Assembly: GCA_016181245.1 (NCBI GenBank)
Contig: JACOZR010000019.1
Coordinates: 1 to 35,391, forward strand
Source: Candidatus Woesearchaeota archaeon
GTDB taxonomy: Archaea > Nanobdellota > Nanobdellia > SCGC-AAA011-G17 > GW2011-AR20
Direction: 5' to 3'
DNA: 35,391 bases
Of the stretch, positions 22,029 through 30,170 are shown one piece after another. Within the stretch, counting starts at the first letter, position 1. Every line of letters starts with the position of its first letter. The position numbers and the translations under genes are program-made. A model generated the notes under the pieces. The model saw only the letters and a program-made list of their open reading frames with translations. It searched no databases and was not told the DNA's origin.

Positions 22029-23126
22029 CTATTCGTTAACTATTAAATCAGAAACATCATTAGGTGTTGTTCCTATAGGTCTTACACCGTGATATTTGAT
22101 TATTTGAGCATCTCTTTCTGTTATTTCATCTGTTCCACCATCTAAGAAGACTGAACTACCTGTTGATCTTATTCTTGCGTCTAAATCTGTAGTTGGTTCG
22201 TTCCATAATCCTCCTGCTCCAAGAACTTCGTTAAGGGCAGTATGTTTGTTTGTAAATCCTGGGCCGTATCTTGCGAGTGAGGATATAGCTTTACCACTTT
22301 CATCTATCCACGGACTACCACTTCCTATTGCCCCTAATGGTAATCCAGAATCCCAGAAAAATAGGGCATATCCTTTTGGAACCATCATTCCCCCTTTAGG
22401 ATTAGAAATGTATTCGGGAGCATTAGTACCTATTTCAATTTTTGGAGTTTTTTTTCCGTCAGTGTCAATTCTGACAAATTCATTAATAGAATTAACAACA
22501 TTATCGATCTCAAATTGTTGAGGTATTTTTCCTTTTGGATCTGGTCTATGCTTATTTCTTGCAGGACCAACATCAACATAAAACGTAATATCATCATAAT
22601 CATATCTAACAACTTTTCCACTTAAAACAGTCCACGCATATTCTAAGTCAAAATCTTTTGGCAATAGTGTTTCATTGTATACAGTGCTTCCATTTACTCT
22701 TACTCTTTCTGCTCTAGGAATTGTTCTTTTATCTAGGTCAACTTTTAAATTAAATAAATCTTGAGTTGTTGGTTTTGCAGCGGATACTTCTCCATCCGTA
22801 AATGCTAACGTATAAACTCCGTCTGGAACATCAATAGCATATGTTCCACCTAATGCTTCTTCTAAAGTATGAAGTTTTGGACTTCTTATAAACCCCCTTT
22901 TTATTAAACCCCAACTAGAAGGTTCAACTGCTGTTGGAGGTAAACCTGTTGTTGTTTCATAAACATCTCCAGACTCATTAACTAATGTAACATTAATATC
23001 ATTATAAGGAGAATTAGAAAACATATCAGTAACTTTTCCAGATAATGTTCCAGCATCTGATTTTAAAGGCAATAATGACAAAGCAGATACACCTAAAGCG
23101 TATATTGAAGTTCTTAGACTTTTCAT
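22029..23126 (-). CDS. Secreted matrixin-like protein lacking the zinc histidines
   Basis: 365 residues. Signal peptide 1-25 (YALGVSALSLLPLKSDAG). Residues about 26-115 form a carboxypeptidase-regulatory-like beta domain (GTLSGKVTDMFSN, GTYAIDVPDGVYTLAF). Residues about 175-350 follow a matrixin-type metalloprotease: ITFYVDVGPA, AIGSGSPWIDESGKAIS, then HTALNEVLGAGGLWNEP where HExxHxxGxxH is expected, and SSVFLDGGTDEITERDAQII as the Met-turn region. At the zinc positions stand Asn299, Gly303 and Asn309; Glu300 and Gly306 remain. It is probably a binding or structural protein now. Secreted, possibly surface-bound. Confidence 0.7.
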   Translation of the reverse strand: MKSLRTSIYALGVSALSLLPLKSDAGTLSGKVTDMFSNSPYNDINVTLVNESGDVYETTTGLPPTAVEPSSWGLIKRGFIRSPKLHTLEEALGGTYAIDVPDGVYTLAFTDGEVSAAKPTTQDLFNLKVDLDKRTIPRAERVRVNGSTVYNETLLPKDFDLEYAWTVLSGKVVRYDYDDITFYVDVGPARNKHRPDPKGKIPQQFEIDNVVNSINEFVRIDTDGKKTPKIEIGTNAPEYISNPKGGMMVPKGYALFFWDSGLPLGAIGSGSPWIDESGKAISSLARYGPGFTNKHTALNEVLGAGGLWNEPTTDLDARIRSTGSSVFLDGGTDEITERDAQIIKYHGVRPIGTTPNDVSDLIVNE

Positions 23127-23213
23127 ATTTATTCCTTAAATTTTGCTAATTTAATTGGTCATTTTCTCTTTAAATACTTTTCTCTTTTTGTTTATTTGAG
23201 AGTAGTGAATAAA

Positions 23214-23624
23214 CTAGATTTTATCTTTAATTTTTAAAAAGAATTCTTTGTCTTTTTTATGGGTCAATAAATTTGCAACATCTTTTTTATCAACCCATCT
23301 CGCTTTAGGATTGCGAGGATCGATAGGCTTTAACTTTTCTTCATTAGTTTCAAATAAAAACATGAATATAGTTTTTAATTCAGATTTATCATCCTCATTG
23401 TTTAAATCCATCTTATATCTTTTGTAGCTTCCTAACTCTTTGATTAGTTTCAATTTTTTTATGCCTGCTTCTTCATAAATTTCTCTTTTAGCCGCTTGAA
23501 TTTTATCTTCATTTATTTCAATTCCGCCTTTTGGTAAAGACTAGGAAAGTCCTCTTTGGTTAACTATAAGAACTTGATTTTTAGAATTTAGAACTACGCC
23601 TCCAGCACTTGTGGTTTTTTTCAT
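23214..23624 (-). pseudogene. NUDIX hydrolase with an in-frame amber codon
   Basis: From ATG at 23624 the frame reads as a standard NUDIX N-terminus (TSAGGVVLNSKNQVLIVNQ), meets TAG at 23543-23541, and continues in the same frame as SLPKGGIE, the full NUDIX box (GGIE...AAKREIYEEAGI), and on to 23214. In homologues the position is usually Trp before S-L-P-K-G, so TGG to TAG is the obvious change. TAG is an ordinary stop elsewhere in the window (for example the hydrolase and AAA genes). Either a nonsense mutation or a sequencing error. The start overlaps the preceding gene's stop by four bases. Confidence 0.75.
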
Positions 23625-23896
23625 TCTTTTAAATTTTCGCAATATTCTTTGTAAAATCTCAATATTTCATCAGCTTTTCTAGGATTTAAAGAATAGTGAA
23701 TTTCCCCTGTTTTTTTAGCTGACAGAATCCATTCACTCTTTTCCAATTCTTTTAAAGCCAATTTAGTGAGCTTATTCCCTCTTAGATGAGAAGGTAGTCC
23801 CTTTAACACATTTTCAGTATGAGAACCGCCCCATTTTCTCCAGTGAACTAATTTCTTGATGATTTGTTTTTTAATTTCAAGAGAATCTATAGCCAT
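23621..23896 (-). CDS. Archaeal winged-helix-like small protein
   Basis: 91 residues from Met at 23896. The frame is open 21 codons further up, but a TATA-like ATATTAAAAAAC lies about 26 bases before 23896, matching a leaderless start. WRKWGGSHTEN, KGLPSHLRGNKLTKLALKEL and HYSLNPRKADEILRFY recur in a family of small archaeal proteins that I know only as uncharacterised, winged-helix-like. Coupled by a four-base overlap to the broken NUDIX gene. Confidence 0.65.
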   Translation of the reverse strand: MAIDSLEIKKQIIKKLVHWRKWGGSHTENVLKGLPSHLRGNKLTKLALKELEKSEWILSAKKTGEIHYSLNPRKADEILRFYKEYCENLKE

Positions 23897-23941
23897 CTGT
23901 GTTCTATAGTTTTTTAATATATTAAGCTTTCTTTCTATTAA

Positions 23942-23957
23942 GAGACGATATTGTCTC
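23942..23957. promoter_or_regulatory. Inverted repeat between divergent regulator genes
   Basis: GAGAC and GTCTC flank six bases (GATATT). It lies about 45 bases from either leaderless start of the two divergently transcribed helix-turn-helix-type genes, next to the TATA-like ATTTAAATAAAAG at 23968-23980. A plausible shared operator. Confidence 0.45.
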
Positions 23958-23998
23958 AAAATAGAAATATTTAAATAAAAGAAATAGATATTTATTTT

Positions 23999-24331
23999 AT
24001 GGAAATTAAATCTTTATTCATAGAGTTTATGGGAGACTCCCCCCACGTAAGAATTATTGACTACCTTTTGACAATGGGAGAACTAGATTTTTCTATAACA
24101 GATATGGCAGAAAATGCAGGGGTAGGAAGGGCAACTCTTTATAGGATATGGAGTAATTTAATTAAATATGAAATTATTACACATACTAGAGATATAGGCA
24201 AGGCTAAACTGTTTAAGTTAAATACAGAAAATAAAAAAATTCAAAAGTTAAAAGAAATATATGATATGCTGGCTTTAGAGGAATTAAGTAAATATGCTGA
24301 GATGGGAAAAATGAAACTTGTAGCTGTATGA
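23999..24331 (+). CDS. Winged-helix transcription regulator
   Basis: 110 residues. HVRIIDYLLTMGELDFSITD, MAENAGVGRATLYRIWSNL and EIITHTRDIGKAKLFKL make a winged helix with wing, followed by a short helical tail that could dimerise. It is leaderless: the ATTTAAATAAAAG box is about 25 bases upstream. It faces pheS tail-to-tail. A local or self-regulator is likely; targets unknown. Confidence 0.75.
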   Translation: MEIKSLFIEFMGDSPHVRIIDYLLTMGELDFSITDMAENAGVGRATLYRIWSNLIKYEIITHTRDIGKAKLFKLNTENKKIQKLKEIYDMLALEELSKYAEMGKMKLVAV

Positions 24332-24337
24332 TTCTTT

Positions 24338-25843
24338 TTACTTCAACCAAACTTGGGCTTCTCTTAATTTTTTAACGTCATTTTTATACAAATCTCTTAA
24401 ATCTTTAATGTCATAATAATCGACTATGATTCTGTCTACGCCTAAACCCCAAGCTAAAACTGGAATATCTTTGCCTAATAAAGGAACAACTACTTCTGGT
24501 CTTAAGATTCCAGCACCGCCTAATTCAACCCATTTTTTTCTGATAGGATGGTAAACGTCTACTTCAATTCCAGGCTCAACATAGGGGAAATAGCCTGGTC
24601 TTACTCTAATTTTTTCAAATCCCATTTTAGAAAAGAATTCTTTTAGATAGCCAATTAAATTTTGCAAGTTAGCATTTTCATCTATTACAATGCCCTCTGT
24701 TTGAGTAAATTCAAATAAGTGAGACCAGTCTAGTGTTTCATTTCTGAAAACTTTTCCAACTGAGAAAAATTTAGCAGGAAACTCTTTTAATTCTGACAAA
24801 GTTTTTGCCGATAAACAGGTAGTATGAGTTCTAAGAACTAATTTTTTTGCTTCTTCAGGATTCCAAGCATATTGCCAACCTTTAGATTTGACTAATTTAC
24901 CTGATTCATGCATGTCTTTTACTTTAGAAACTAATTTTTTATCTGGTAAATCTGCTTTGTTAGGATAATCGAGGAAGAATGTATCTTGAAGTTCTCTTAC
25001 CGGATGATCTTGAGCTGTGAATAATGCATCAAAATTCCAAAAAGATGATTGGATTAATGGACCTTCCATTTCTTTAAAACCTAGATCTAGCCAGATTCTT
25101 TTTATGTATTTAGAAGCTTGATTTGAAAAGTGTCTTTTTCCCGGGTAAATCTTTGAAGCTTGAGTTTTAATATCATATCTTCTGAAATTTTTATTTTTCC
25201 ACTCTTTTGATAATAAGATTTTAGTGTTTAAAGATTCTATTAGATTTTCATTTAATCTTAATTTAGATATTTCTTTTCCTAAACTTGTTAATGAAAAATT
25301 TACCTCTTTAATTAAATCTGTTTTTATTAACTCTTTTCTTGAGCTTAACTCATTGTAAATTGTAATTTCTTCTTTTATTAATGATTTTGTCTCTCTTGGT
25401 AATTTTTTTAAGAATGATTCTTCTGGAAATTCTTTGCTTAATAATTTCTTGCCTTCTTCTGTTATTGAAACTTTATCTTTTAATGTTATTGCATTTTTCT
25501 TCTTTAATGAGCCTATTGAAATGTTTAATTCGTTTTGGTCTAAAGATGTTTTATCTTGAATTTCTTTTAATGTTAAAGGAGAATTTTTAATTGATTCTAG
25601 AAATCTTTTTTCTGGCAATCCTTTTTTAATGTAATTTGAACCGTTATTGTCTATTGAGATTATTTCCTTAGTTGATCTTTGTAAAGTTACTAACTTTTTA
25701 TTTTCCAGCCATTGCAAGGCTCTTAGAACTTCAACTTCTTCTAACTTTGACTCTTTTATTAAATCTTTTAGAGAATTAGTTTTTTGCAAATATGGCAAAA
25801 CTTTTCTTTCTAAAGGATGCAAACTTTCTAACAATTCCTGCAT
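24338..25843 (-). CDS. pheS: Phenylalanyl-tRNA synthetase alpha subunit
   Basis: 501 residues, archaeal type. The N-terminal third has winged-helix tRNA-binding domains (LERKVLPYLQKTNSLKDLIK, LEEVEVLRALQWLENKKLV). The class II core has FRNETLDWSHLFEFTQTEG (motif 2), VRPGYFPYVEPGIEVDVYHP, WVELGGAGILRPEV and VLAWGLGVDRIIVDYY (motif 3). All expected active-site landmarks are present. It is separated from pheT by about 11 kb. A TATA-like ATATTTAAATTA lies within 30 bases of the start. Confidence 0.95.
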   Translation of the reverse strand: MQELLESLHPLERKVLPYLQKTNSLKDLIKESKLEEVEVLRALQWLENKKLVTLQRSTKEIISIDNNGSNYIKKGLPEKRFLESIKNSPLTLKEIQDKTSLDQNELNISIGSLKKKNAITLKDKVSITEEGKKLLSKEFPEESFLKKLPRETKSLIKEEITIYNELSSRKELIKTDLIKEVNFSLTSLGKEISKLRLNENLIESLNTKILLSKEWKNKNFRRYDIKTQASKIYPGKRHFSNQASKYIKRIWLDLGFKEMEGPLIQSSFWNFDALFTAQDHPVRELQDTFFLDYPNKADLPDKKLVSKVKDMHESGKLVKSKGWQYAWNPEEAKKLVLRTHTTCLSAKTLSELKEFPAKFFSVGKVFRNETLDWSHLFEFTQTEGIVIDENANLQNLIGYLKEFFSKMGFEKIRVRPGYFPYVEPGIEVDVYHPIRKKWVELGGAGILRPEVVVPLLGKDIPVLAWGLGVDRIIVDYYDIKDLRDLYKNDVKKLREAQVWLK

Positions 25844-25878
25844 TTAGATTTAAGGAATTATGTAATTTAAATATGTTT

Positions 25879-26166
25879 TTATTGAGATTTTGCTATATCT
25901 TCTAATAAATTAATCGCTTTTGTTAACATTTTTCTTGGTGTTAATATCTGGGACTTTTCCTTTTTTTCTGTATACCTGTATAAATCTATATGCTCTAAAA
26001 CTCCTCTAAGACTGGCTGCTACACTTGACACTATTTGAGTTTCTGGGTTGTTTGCAAGTGCTGTGTAAACTTCTTCAAGTGTTTTTCTATCTATATGCTG
26101 GATTACTCCTTCTGATTCTTCAATTACTTTTTTTAATGATTCTAATTGGGATTCGTAAGTTGCCAT
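25879..26166 (-). CDS. Hypothetical helical protein
   Basis: 95 residues, mostly helical, with a possible coiled coil (ESQLESLKKVIEESEGVI). No signal or membrane segment. It begins one base after the membrane-protein gene and is the last gene of the run before pheS. Function unknown. Confidence 0.6.
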   Translation of the reverse strand: MATYESQLESLKKVIEESEGVIQHIDRKTLEEVYTALANNPETQIVSSVAASLRGVLEHIDLYRYTEKKEKSQILTPRKMLTKAINLLEDIAKSQ

Positions 26167-26167
26167 T

Positions 26168-26836
26168 TTAATCTAAACAATCCTCTAATTTTTTATAATT
26201 CCTTATTGGTATTGGAACTGGCTGTGGTTGAGGTAACCAGTCTTTTGCTTTTTCTTTAAATTCTTCTATTTTAGCTTTTGCTAATTTGTAGGTTTTTTCT
26301 CTAAGTGTTTCTTTTTGTAATAATTTGGGGTTTCTGGCTTTAAGATACATTGAAGATGCGATACCTATATGTGCTAAACCTGTTTGTACTAAAAATGGTG
26401 TTTCATTTGGCATTGGTTCTCCGTTAGCAAAATAATTGTAAACGTCGTATCCTGATCTTCCAAGTAAGATGATTCCTGTTAATAACATCGGTAATCTTAC
26501 AATTGGATTAGTTTGCGTGGATATAAGCCTTGGGCCAATAGGTTGTGCATCATCACTATCTACAATTTCATCTTTTATTAACCCCATCAATCCAATAATA
26601 TTTTGGCCCATGTCAAGACCTCCAAATACACCAGATCCAAAAAGTACAGTATAGTGTTCCGTTGGTTTAAACTGAGGTATATTACAAAGAAGCATAATGG
26701 AAGGAAAACTGATTGCAGAACTTAAAACATAAATATTTCTTCCTTTATCTTCCCATTTTTTAGCTACTTTAGTATATTGTCTAAGGGCTTGCTCATCCAG
26801 CCATTTAACCGAAGCTAAATATTTTTCAAGGCTCAT
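26168..26836 (-). CDS. Membrane protein of unknown function
   Basis: 222 residues. Likely membrane segments around 35-52 (IYVLSSAISFPSIMLLCNI), 63-86 and 114-134 (LPMLLTGIILLG), and a fourth near 147-165. The C-terminus is a basic cytoplasmic-like helix ending in a proline-rich stretch QPQPVPIPI. It overlaps the upstream lipoprotein by 11 bases and abuts the next gene, so the three likely work together in the envelope. Confidence 0.6.
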   Translation of the reverse strand: MSLEKYLASVKWLDEQALRQYTKVAKKWEDKGRNIYVLSSAISFPSIMLLCNIPQFKPTEHYTVLFGSGVFGGLDMGQNIIGLMGLIKDEIVDSDDAQPIGPRLISTQTNPIVRLPMLLTGIILLGRSGYDVYNYFANGEPMPNETPFLVQTGLAHIGIASSMYLKARNPKLLQKETLREKTYKLAKAKIEEFKEKAKDWLPQPQPVPIPIRNYKKLEDCLD

Positions 26837-27359
26837 TTTGTTCTTTTGTTAGATATTGATTATATGTAAAATAACTAAACACCTTCTGGGATAATCTGCT
26901 TAGAAGTGTGTCTGCTCTTTCTGGATTTTTTTCATAATCTTGATTAACCCAAACTTTTTTATTGGTTCTATGGCTCCTTACCCATAAACAATCTATTTTT
27001 CCGTCTTGGGGGGGTATTTCTTTTGATTCTAATAGCCTCTCGTCTGGATTTTTAAAATCTCCATCGATTATTCCTATATCCGTCTCAAAATCTTTATTGT
27101 TAATATGTAAACCTGTTACTTGATTATTTGGATAATGTAATGCCCATACTGTAACTGTTTGTCCTATGCTTGAACTATCAATATAACCATTTCTCATTAA
27201 TTCAGATAAACCACTACTATCTGCAAGTCCTTGAGTTAGTATTACTTCTCTTCTGTTTCTTTCAACGTTGCTTCTTTCAGTATCACTACTGTTACTACAA
27301 CCGTTTAATGCTACTAAAGCTAATCCTCCAAGGAGCATTGCTATATTTTTTCTTTTCAT
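26826..27359 (-). CDS. Lipoprotein
   Basis: 177 residues. The signal ends in LVALNGCSNS, a lipobox with Cys21. The mature part has beta-like segments (SIGQTVTVWALHYPNNQVTG) and DIGIIDGDFKNPDE. Ribosome-binding site AGGAGA is seven bases before the ATG. Ten bases separate it from the regulator gene, so it probably belongs to the same transcript. No family recognised. Confidence 0.7.
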   Translation of the reverse strand: MKRKNIAMLLGGLALVALNGCSNSSDTERSNVERNRREVILTQGLADSSGLSELMRNGYIDSSSIGQTVTVWALHYPNNQVTGLHINNKDFETDIGIIDGDFKNPDERLLESKEIPPQDGKIDCLWVRSHRTNKKVWVNQDYEKNPERADTLLSRLSQKVFSYFTYNQYLTKEQNEP

Positions 27360-27368
27360 TTTGTTCTC

Positions 27369-28175
27369 CTATTTCTTTTGCAAAGAATTCCAACTTATGT
27401 TGAACATGTTTTCCAAAGCAGATGTGAAAAATGGTGAATCTACCCAGATTGCTGTGTCATAGCTTTCATGCACTTTATCATCATCTAAGACCATGAATAA
27501 CATTTCTTTTCCATCTATTAAGCAGAATCTTGCGGTTATTTTGTCTACGTTTTTAACTTCAGCTACATTTTTTAAATCTTCAGCTACTCTTTTTGCTGCT
27601 TCTGAGTTAATTGGAGCTGCAATTCTCATTTTTATTTTTTTAGCTTTTAATTTTTTTCCTGCAGACAGCAATAAATCTTTCTTTCTTACTAATCCTTTTT
27701 CTGTAGTCATGATTATTACAGAATCTTTTGCTTTATTTAACATTACAGATAATTGGGAATAAATATTATTCCTGCCCCTCATAGCTCCGGATAAATCATT
27801 AACATCTACATTTGCAATTCCCTGAGTGTAAAGAGTTTGCAGCTCGTCATAAGTTTCAGTAGTTCTTACGTTTTCTAAGTTTTTAATTTTTTCATCTACT
27901 TTTTCTTTTATTCTGTCTTTTACTCTCTTAACAATATTTTCTGGTCTTATTGCCATGTATTTTATTGGTTTTCCTAATTTTACCATTATGAATCCTTTTT
28001 TCTCTAAAGATTCCAGAACATCATATGACCTGGATCTTGGAACATTAGACATGTCTGATAATTCCCCAGCTGCAGCTACCCCTTTGGACAATAAAGCTGT
28101 CCAAATCTTTACTTCATATATGTTTAGATCAAAAGCTGATCTTAACTTTTTAATAAATTCATCTTTGACTATCAT
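27369..28175 (-). CDS. TrmB-family transcription regulator
   Basis: 268 residues from Met at 28175. The frame is open ten codons more, but GAGG stands nine bases before this ATG and the preceding gene stops only two bases upstream. The N-terminal winged helix is of TrmB type (NIYEVKIWTALLSKGVAAAG, PRSRSYDVLESLEKKGFI), followed by a helical linker (KRVKDRIKEKVDEKI) and a C-terminal effector domain with a PLD-like core (SVIIMTTEKGLV, ITARFCLIDGKEMLFMVLDD). TrmB proteins usually sense sugars; this C-terminus is more like the stress-type subgroup. Likely controls the following envelope genes. Confidence 0.82.
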   Translation of the reverse strand: MIVKDEFIKKLRSAFDLNIYEVKIWTALLSKGVAAAGELSDMSNVPRSRSYDVLESLEKKGFIMVKLGKPIKYMAIRPENIVKRVKDRIKEKVDEKIKNLENVRTTETYDELQTLYTQGIANVDVNDLSGAMRGRNNIYSQLSVMLNKAKDSVIIMTTEKGLVRKKDLLLSAGKKLKAKKIKMRIAAPINSEAAKRVAEDLKNVAEVKNVDKITARFCLIDGKEMLFMVLDDDKVHESYDTAIWVDSPFFTSALENMFNISWNSLQKK

Positions 28176-28176
28176 T

Positions 28177-28404
28177 TTATTTTTCCTCTGGTCTGTTTTC
28201 TGCATATAAATCTAATTCATCACATCTTGATTCTAACACACTTCTTGGATTTTGTATACCTTCCCTTAACTGCCCTACTTCTCTTCCTTTCTGCATGATT
28301 ATATAGACTCCTTCACATTTCTCAAGAACTGCAAAACCCAATCCTTCTATTTCTTGAACTAAGCTACTTGCAGGGGAACTTAGCTTGTGGTATTTTGTTT
28401 CCAT
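28177..28404 (-). CDS. Hypothetical protein ahead of the TrmB gene
   Basis: 75 residues with an alternating strand-helix pattern (GFAVLEKCEGVYIIMQKGREVGQL). No recognised family. The first gene of the operon; the region 28405-28575 upstream holds an AT-rich promoter and nothing else that I can see. Confidence 0.6.
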   Translation of the reverse strand: METKYHKLSSPASSLVQEIEGLGFAVLEKCEGVYIIMQKGREVGQLREGIQNPRSVLESRCDELDLYAENRPEEK

Positions 28405-28575
28405 CGTAGTTAAAATTGAGTTGAGAGGATTTATAAACCTTTCTATTTGTTATTACTTGATGATGGTTAAAATAAGACTTAAAAGATAGTAATTAATTTG
28501 GCTTATGGAAACTCAAAAACATTTAACTTCTTTGGAATTTGCCTTTTGGAACTTAAAATAAAAAAAGAAAAAAAA

Positions 28576-28797
28576 TTAGATCACTGCCAAATCTTGGTCA
28601 AGTGAATCTAATTCTGAGCTGTCTAAAGATGATAGTTCTTCTTCATCTATCTCTGATGTTGCTGTTGTGTCTGCGGCTTTTTCTACTGATGGTTCTGGGC
28701 TAGCTCCTGAATTTGCTGCTGGAACTTCCTTGCTTCCACATCCTGCAACTACTAGTAAGGCAGCTATTGCTAATATTGCGAACAAAGACTTATGCAT
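28576..28797 (-). CDS. Small acidic lipoprotein
   Basis: 73 residues from Met at 28797, set by GGAGG six bases upstream; the frame is open eight codons more. MHKSLFAILAIAALLVVAGC is a signal with lipobox and Cys20. The mature part is acidic and Ser/Glu/Asp-rich (EIDEEELSSLDSSELDSLDQ). Its start lies inside the end of the coiled-coil gene, so both are made from one message. A small charged surface lipoprotein of unknown role. Confidence 0.72.
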   Translation of the reverse strand: MHKSLFAILAIAALLVVAGCGSKEVPAANSGASPEPSVEKAADTTATSEIDEEELSSLDSSELDSLDQDLAVI

Positions 28798-30055
28798 TTT
28801 CGCCTCCTTCTGTTTCAGCAATTTCTTCTACTTTTTCAGCATCTACATCAAGATTCAAAGACTTTGCAGTTGATCTTATCTCTACTAATTTCTTGTGAGC
28901 TTCCCTAACTGTTTCTGCAGCTTTCTTTGTTGCTTCTATGAAACTTTTTACTGCTGTTTTCTTTGCTTCCACATCTTCAGCGTTTTTTGCTGATTCAAAT
29001 GCTGTTTTGGCATCTGCGCACTGTGTTTTTGCAGTTTCCAATAATGTGCTTAATTCCCCTATCTGAGAATTTAGAGTAGTTGTGTCTGAACCCCTTTCTT
29101 CAGCTTTTGCAAGAGCTGCTTCTGCTTTTTTCTCTATGTGCTCTGATCTTTTTAAGACACCATTACATATGTTTGCAGCTACTGCTCTTGTTTTGTGTAT
29201 ATGCCTTATCATTGCATGTTTTTTTATATCTTTTGAGATGTCTCTTAATTCCTGCAATGTTGTTGCGCTAGAAATCTTTGTCTTTAATTCATTTAATGCA
29301 GTTATAGCGTTATCAATTCTGGTTATGGAATTTGCAGATTCTTCAGAAGTTATGTCTTGGTTGTTTTGAACTCTTTCCTTCAATGATGTCAATTCTGCTA
29401 TTTCAGCATCAACCATCTTTGTCAAGTAGTCTTTTGCAGTTGCTATTTTTTCTTCATCAGTTTGAGCATTTTTTACTGCATCTCTTGTTTCTTTTAGACC
29501 ATCTCTAACTTCTTTAGCATCTTTTCTTGCTTCTTTATAATTCATGACAGACTCTCTGATTTTTTCTCTAGAAATTTCACGAGATTTAAACTCTTCATCA
29601 GTAATTTTCATGACTTTAATTTTTTGCAAAAGTTCAGGCCTATTTTCTCTGATGATGCTAATTTGTTCAGATCTACTTAACTTTGAAAATTTTTCAACAT
29701 CTTCTTTAGAAAGTTTTTCAACAAAAGCATCAGTTCCTTCAACTGTTTCACTTACTCTTAGAAGCTTGTTTCTTTCATAAGCAGGCGTATCTTTTATTTT
29801 TGATTCAACTAGAGATCTTACTCTTTCTCTTTTTTCTTGCATGTTTTCTCTTACGTTTTCTTTCTTTTCCTGCATATTTTTTCTAACTTCTTGTCTTTTC
29901 TCCTGCATGTTTTCCTTTAATTGATTAGGAGAAACTTGGCCTGGAGTAGGCTCTTTTACAATTGCACTATCTGTTGTTCCTGCTGTATCTTGAGAATACG
30001 CAGGGCTTATACTAAGAACAAATAATACAAGAATCATTGCCAAAATCTTTTTCAT
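28790..30055 (-). CDS. Secreted coiled-coil protein with NMQEKRE repeats
   Basis: 421 residues. Signal peptide ILAMILVLFVLSISPAYSQ. Residues 48-75 hold three near-repeats of NMQEKR/K (KENMQEKRQEVRK, NMQEKKENVRE, NMQEKRERVRS). The rest is almost wholly helical and charged, ending in an Ala-Glu-rich coiled coil. Proteins of this type are seen in DPANN genomes near surface genes; a periplasm-like spacer or surface-filament role is a guess. A strong GAGGTGG ribosome-binding site precedes the ATG, and an AT-rich promoter near 30090-30110 lies opposite the MFS promoter. Confidence 0.75.
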   Translation of the reverse strand: MKKILAMILVLFVLSISPAYSQDTAGTTDSAIVKEPTPGQVSPNQLKENMQEKRQEVRKNMQEKKENVRENMQEKRERVRSLVESKIKDTPAYERNKLLRVSETVEGTDAFVEKLSKEDVEKFSKLSRSEQISIIRENRPELLQKIKVMKITDEEFKSREISREKIRESVMNYKEARKDAKEVRDGLKETRDAVKNAQTDEEKIATAKDYLTKMVDAEIAELTSLKERVQNNQDITSEESANSITRIDNAITALNELKTKISSATTLQELRDISKDIKKHAMIRHIHKTRAVAANICNGVLKRSEHIEKKAEAALAKAEERGSDTTTLNSQIGELSTLLETAKTQCADAKTAFESAKNAEDVEAKKTAVKSFIEATKKAAETVREAHKKLVEIRSTAKSLNLDVDAEKVEEIAETEGGENA

Positions 30056-30123
30056 TTTACCACCTCGCGTAATTTTAACTGATGTTAATATAATTTTGAA
30101 TTATTTAAATCTTTAGCAAAAGG

Positions 30124-30143
30124 TTTTTATATAAGTAACGAGG
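30124..30143 (+). promoter_or_regulatory. MFS gene promoter
   Basis: GTTTTTATATAAG is a strong TATA-like box at about 30123-30135. It predicts a transcription start near 30155, which favours the downstream ATG at 30171 over the one at 30144. Confidence 0.5.
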
Positions 30144-30170
30144 ATGATGGGGCGATTTCGATGGAGTTAT

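Noticed and set aside
23541-23543. Pyrrolysine or other recoding of TAG in the NUDIX gene
   Set aside because: TAG ends several good genes in the window, and Trp is the expected residue, so a point change is simpler.
28797-28821. Upstream ATG of the small lipoprotein
   Set aside because: The GGAGG stands directly before the ATG at 28797, and the extra residues would spoil the signal peptide.
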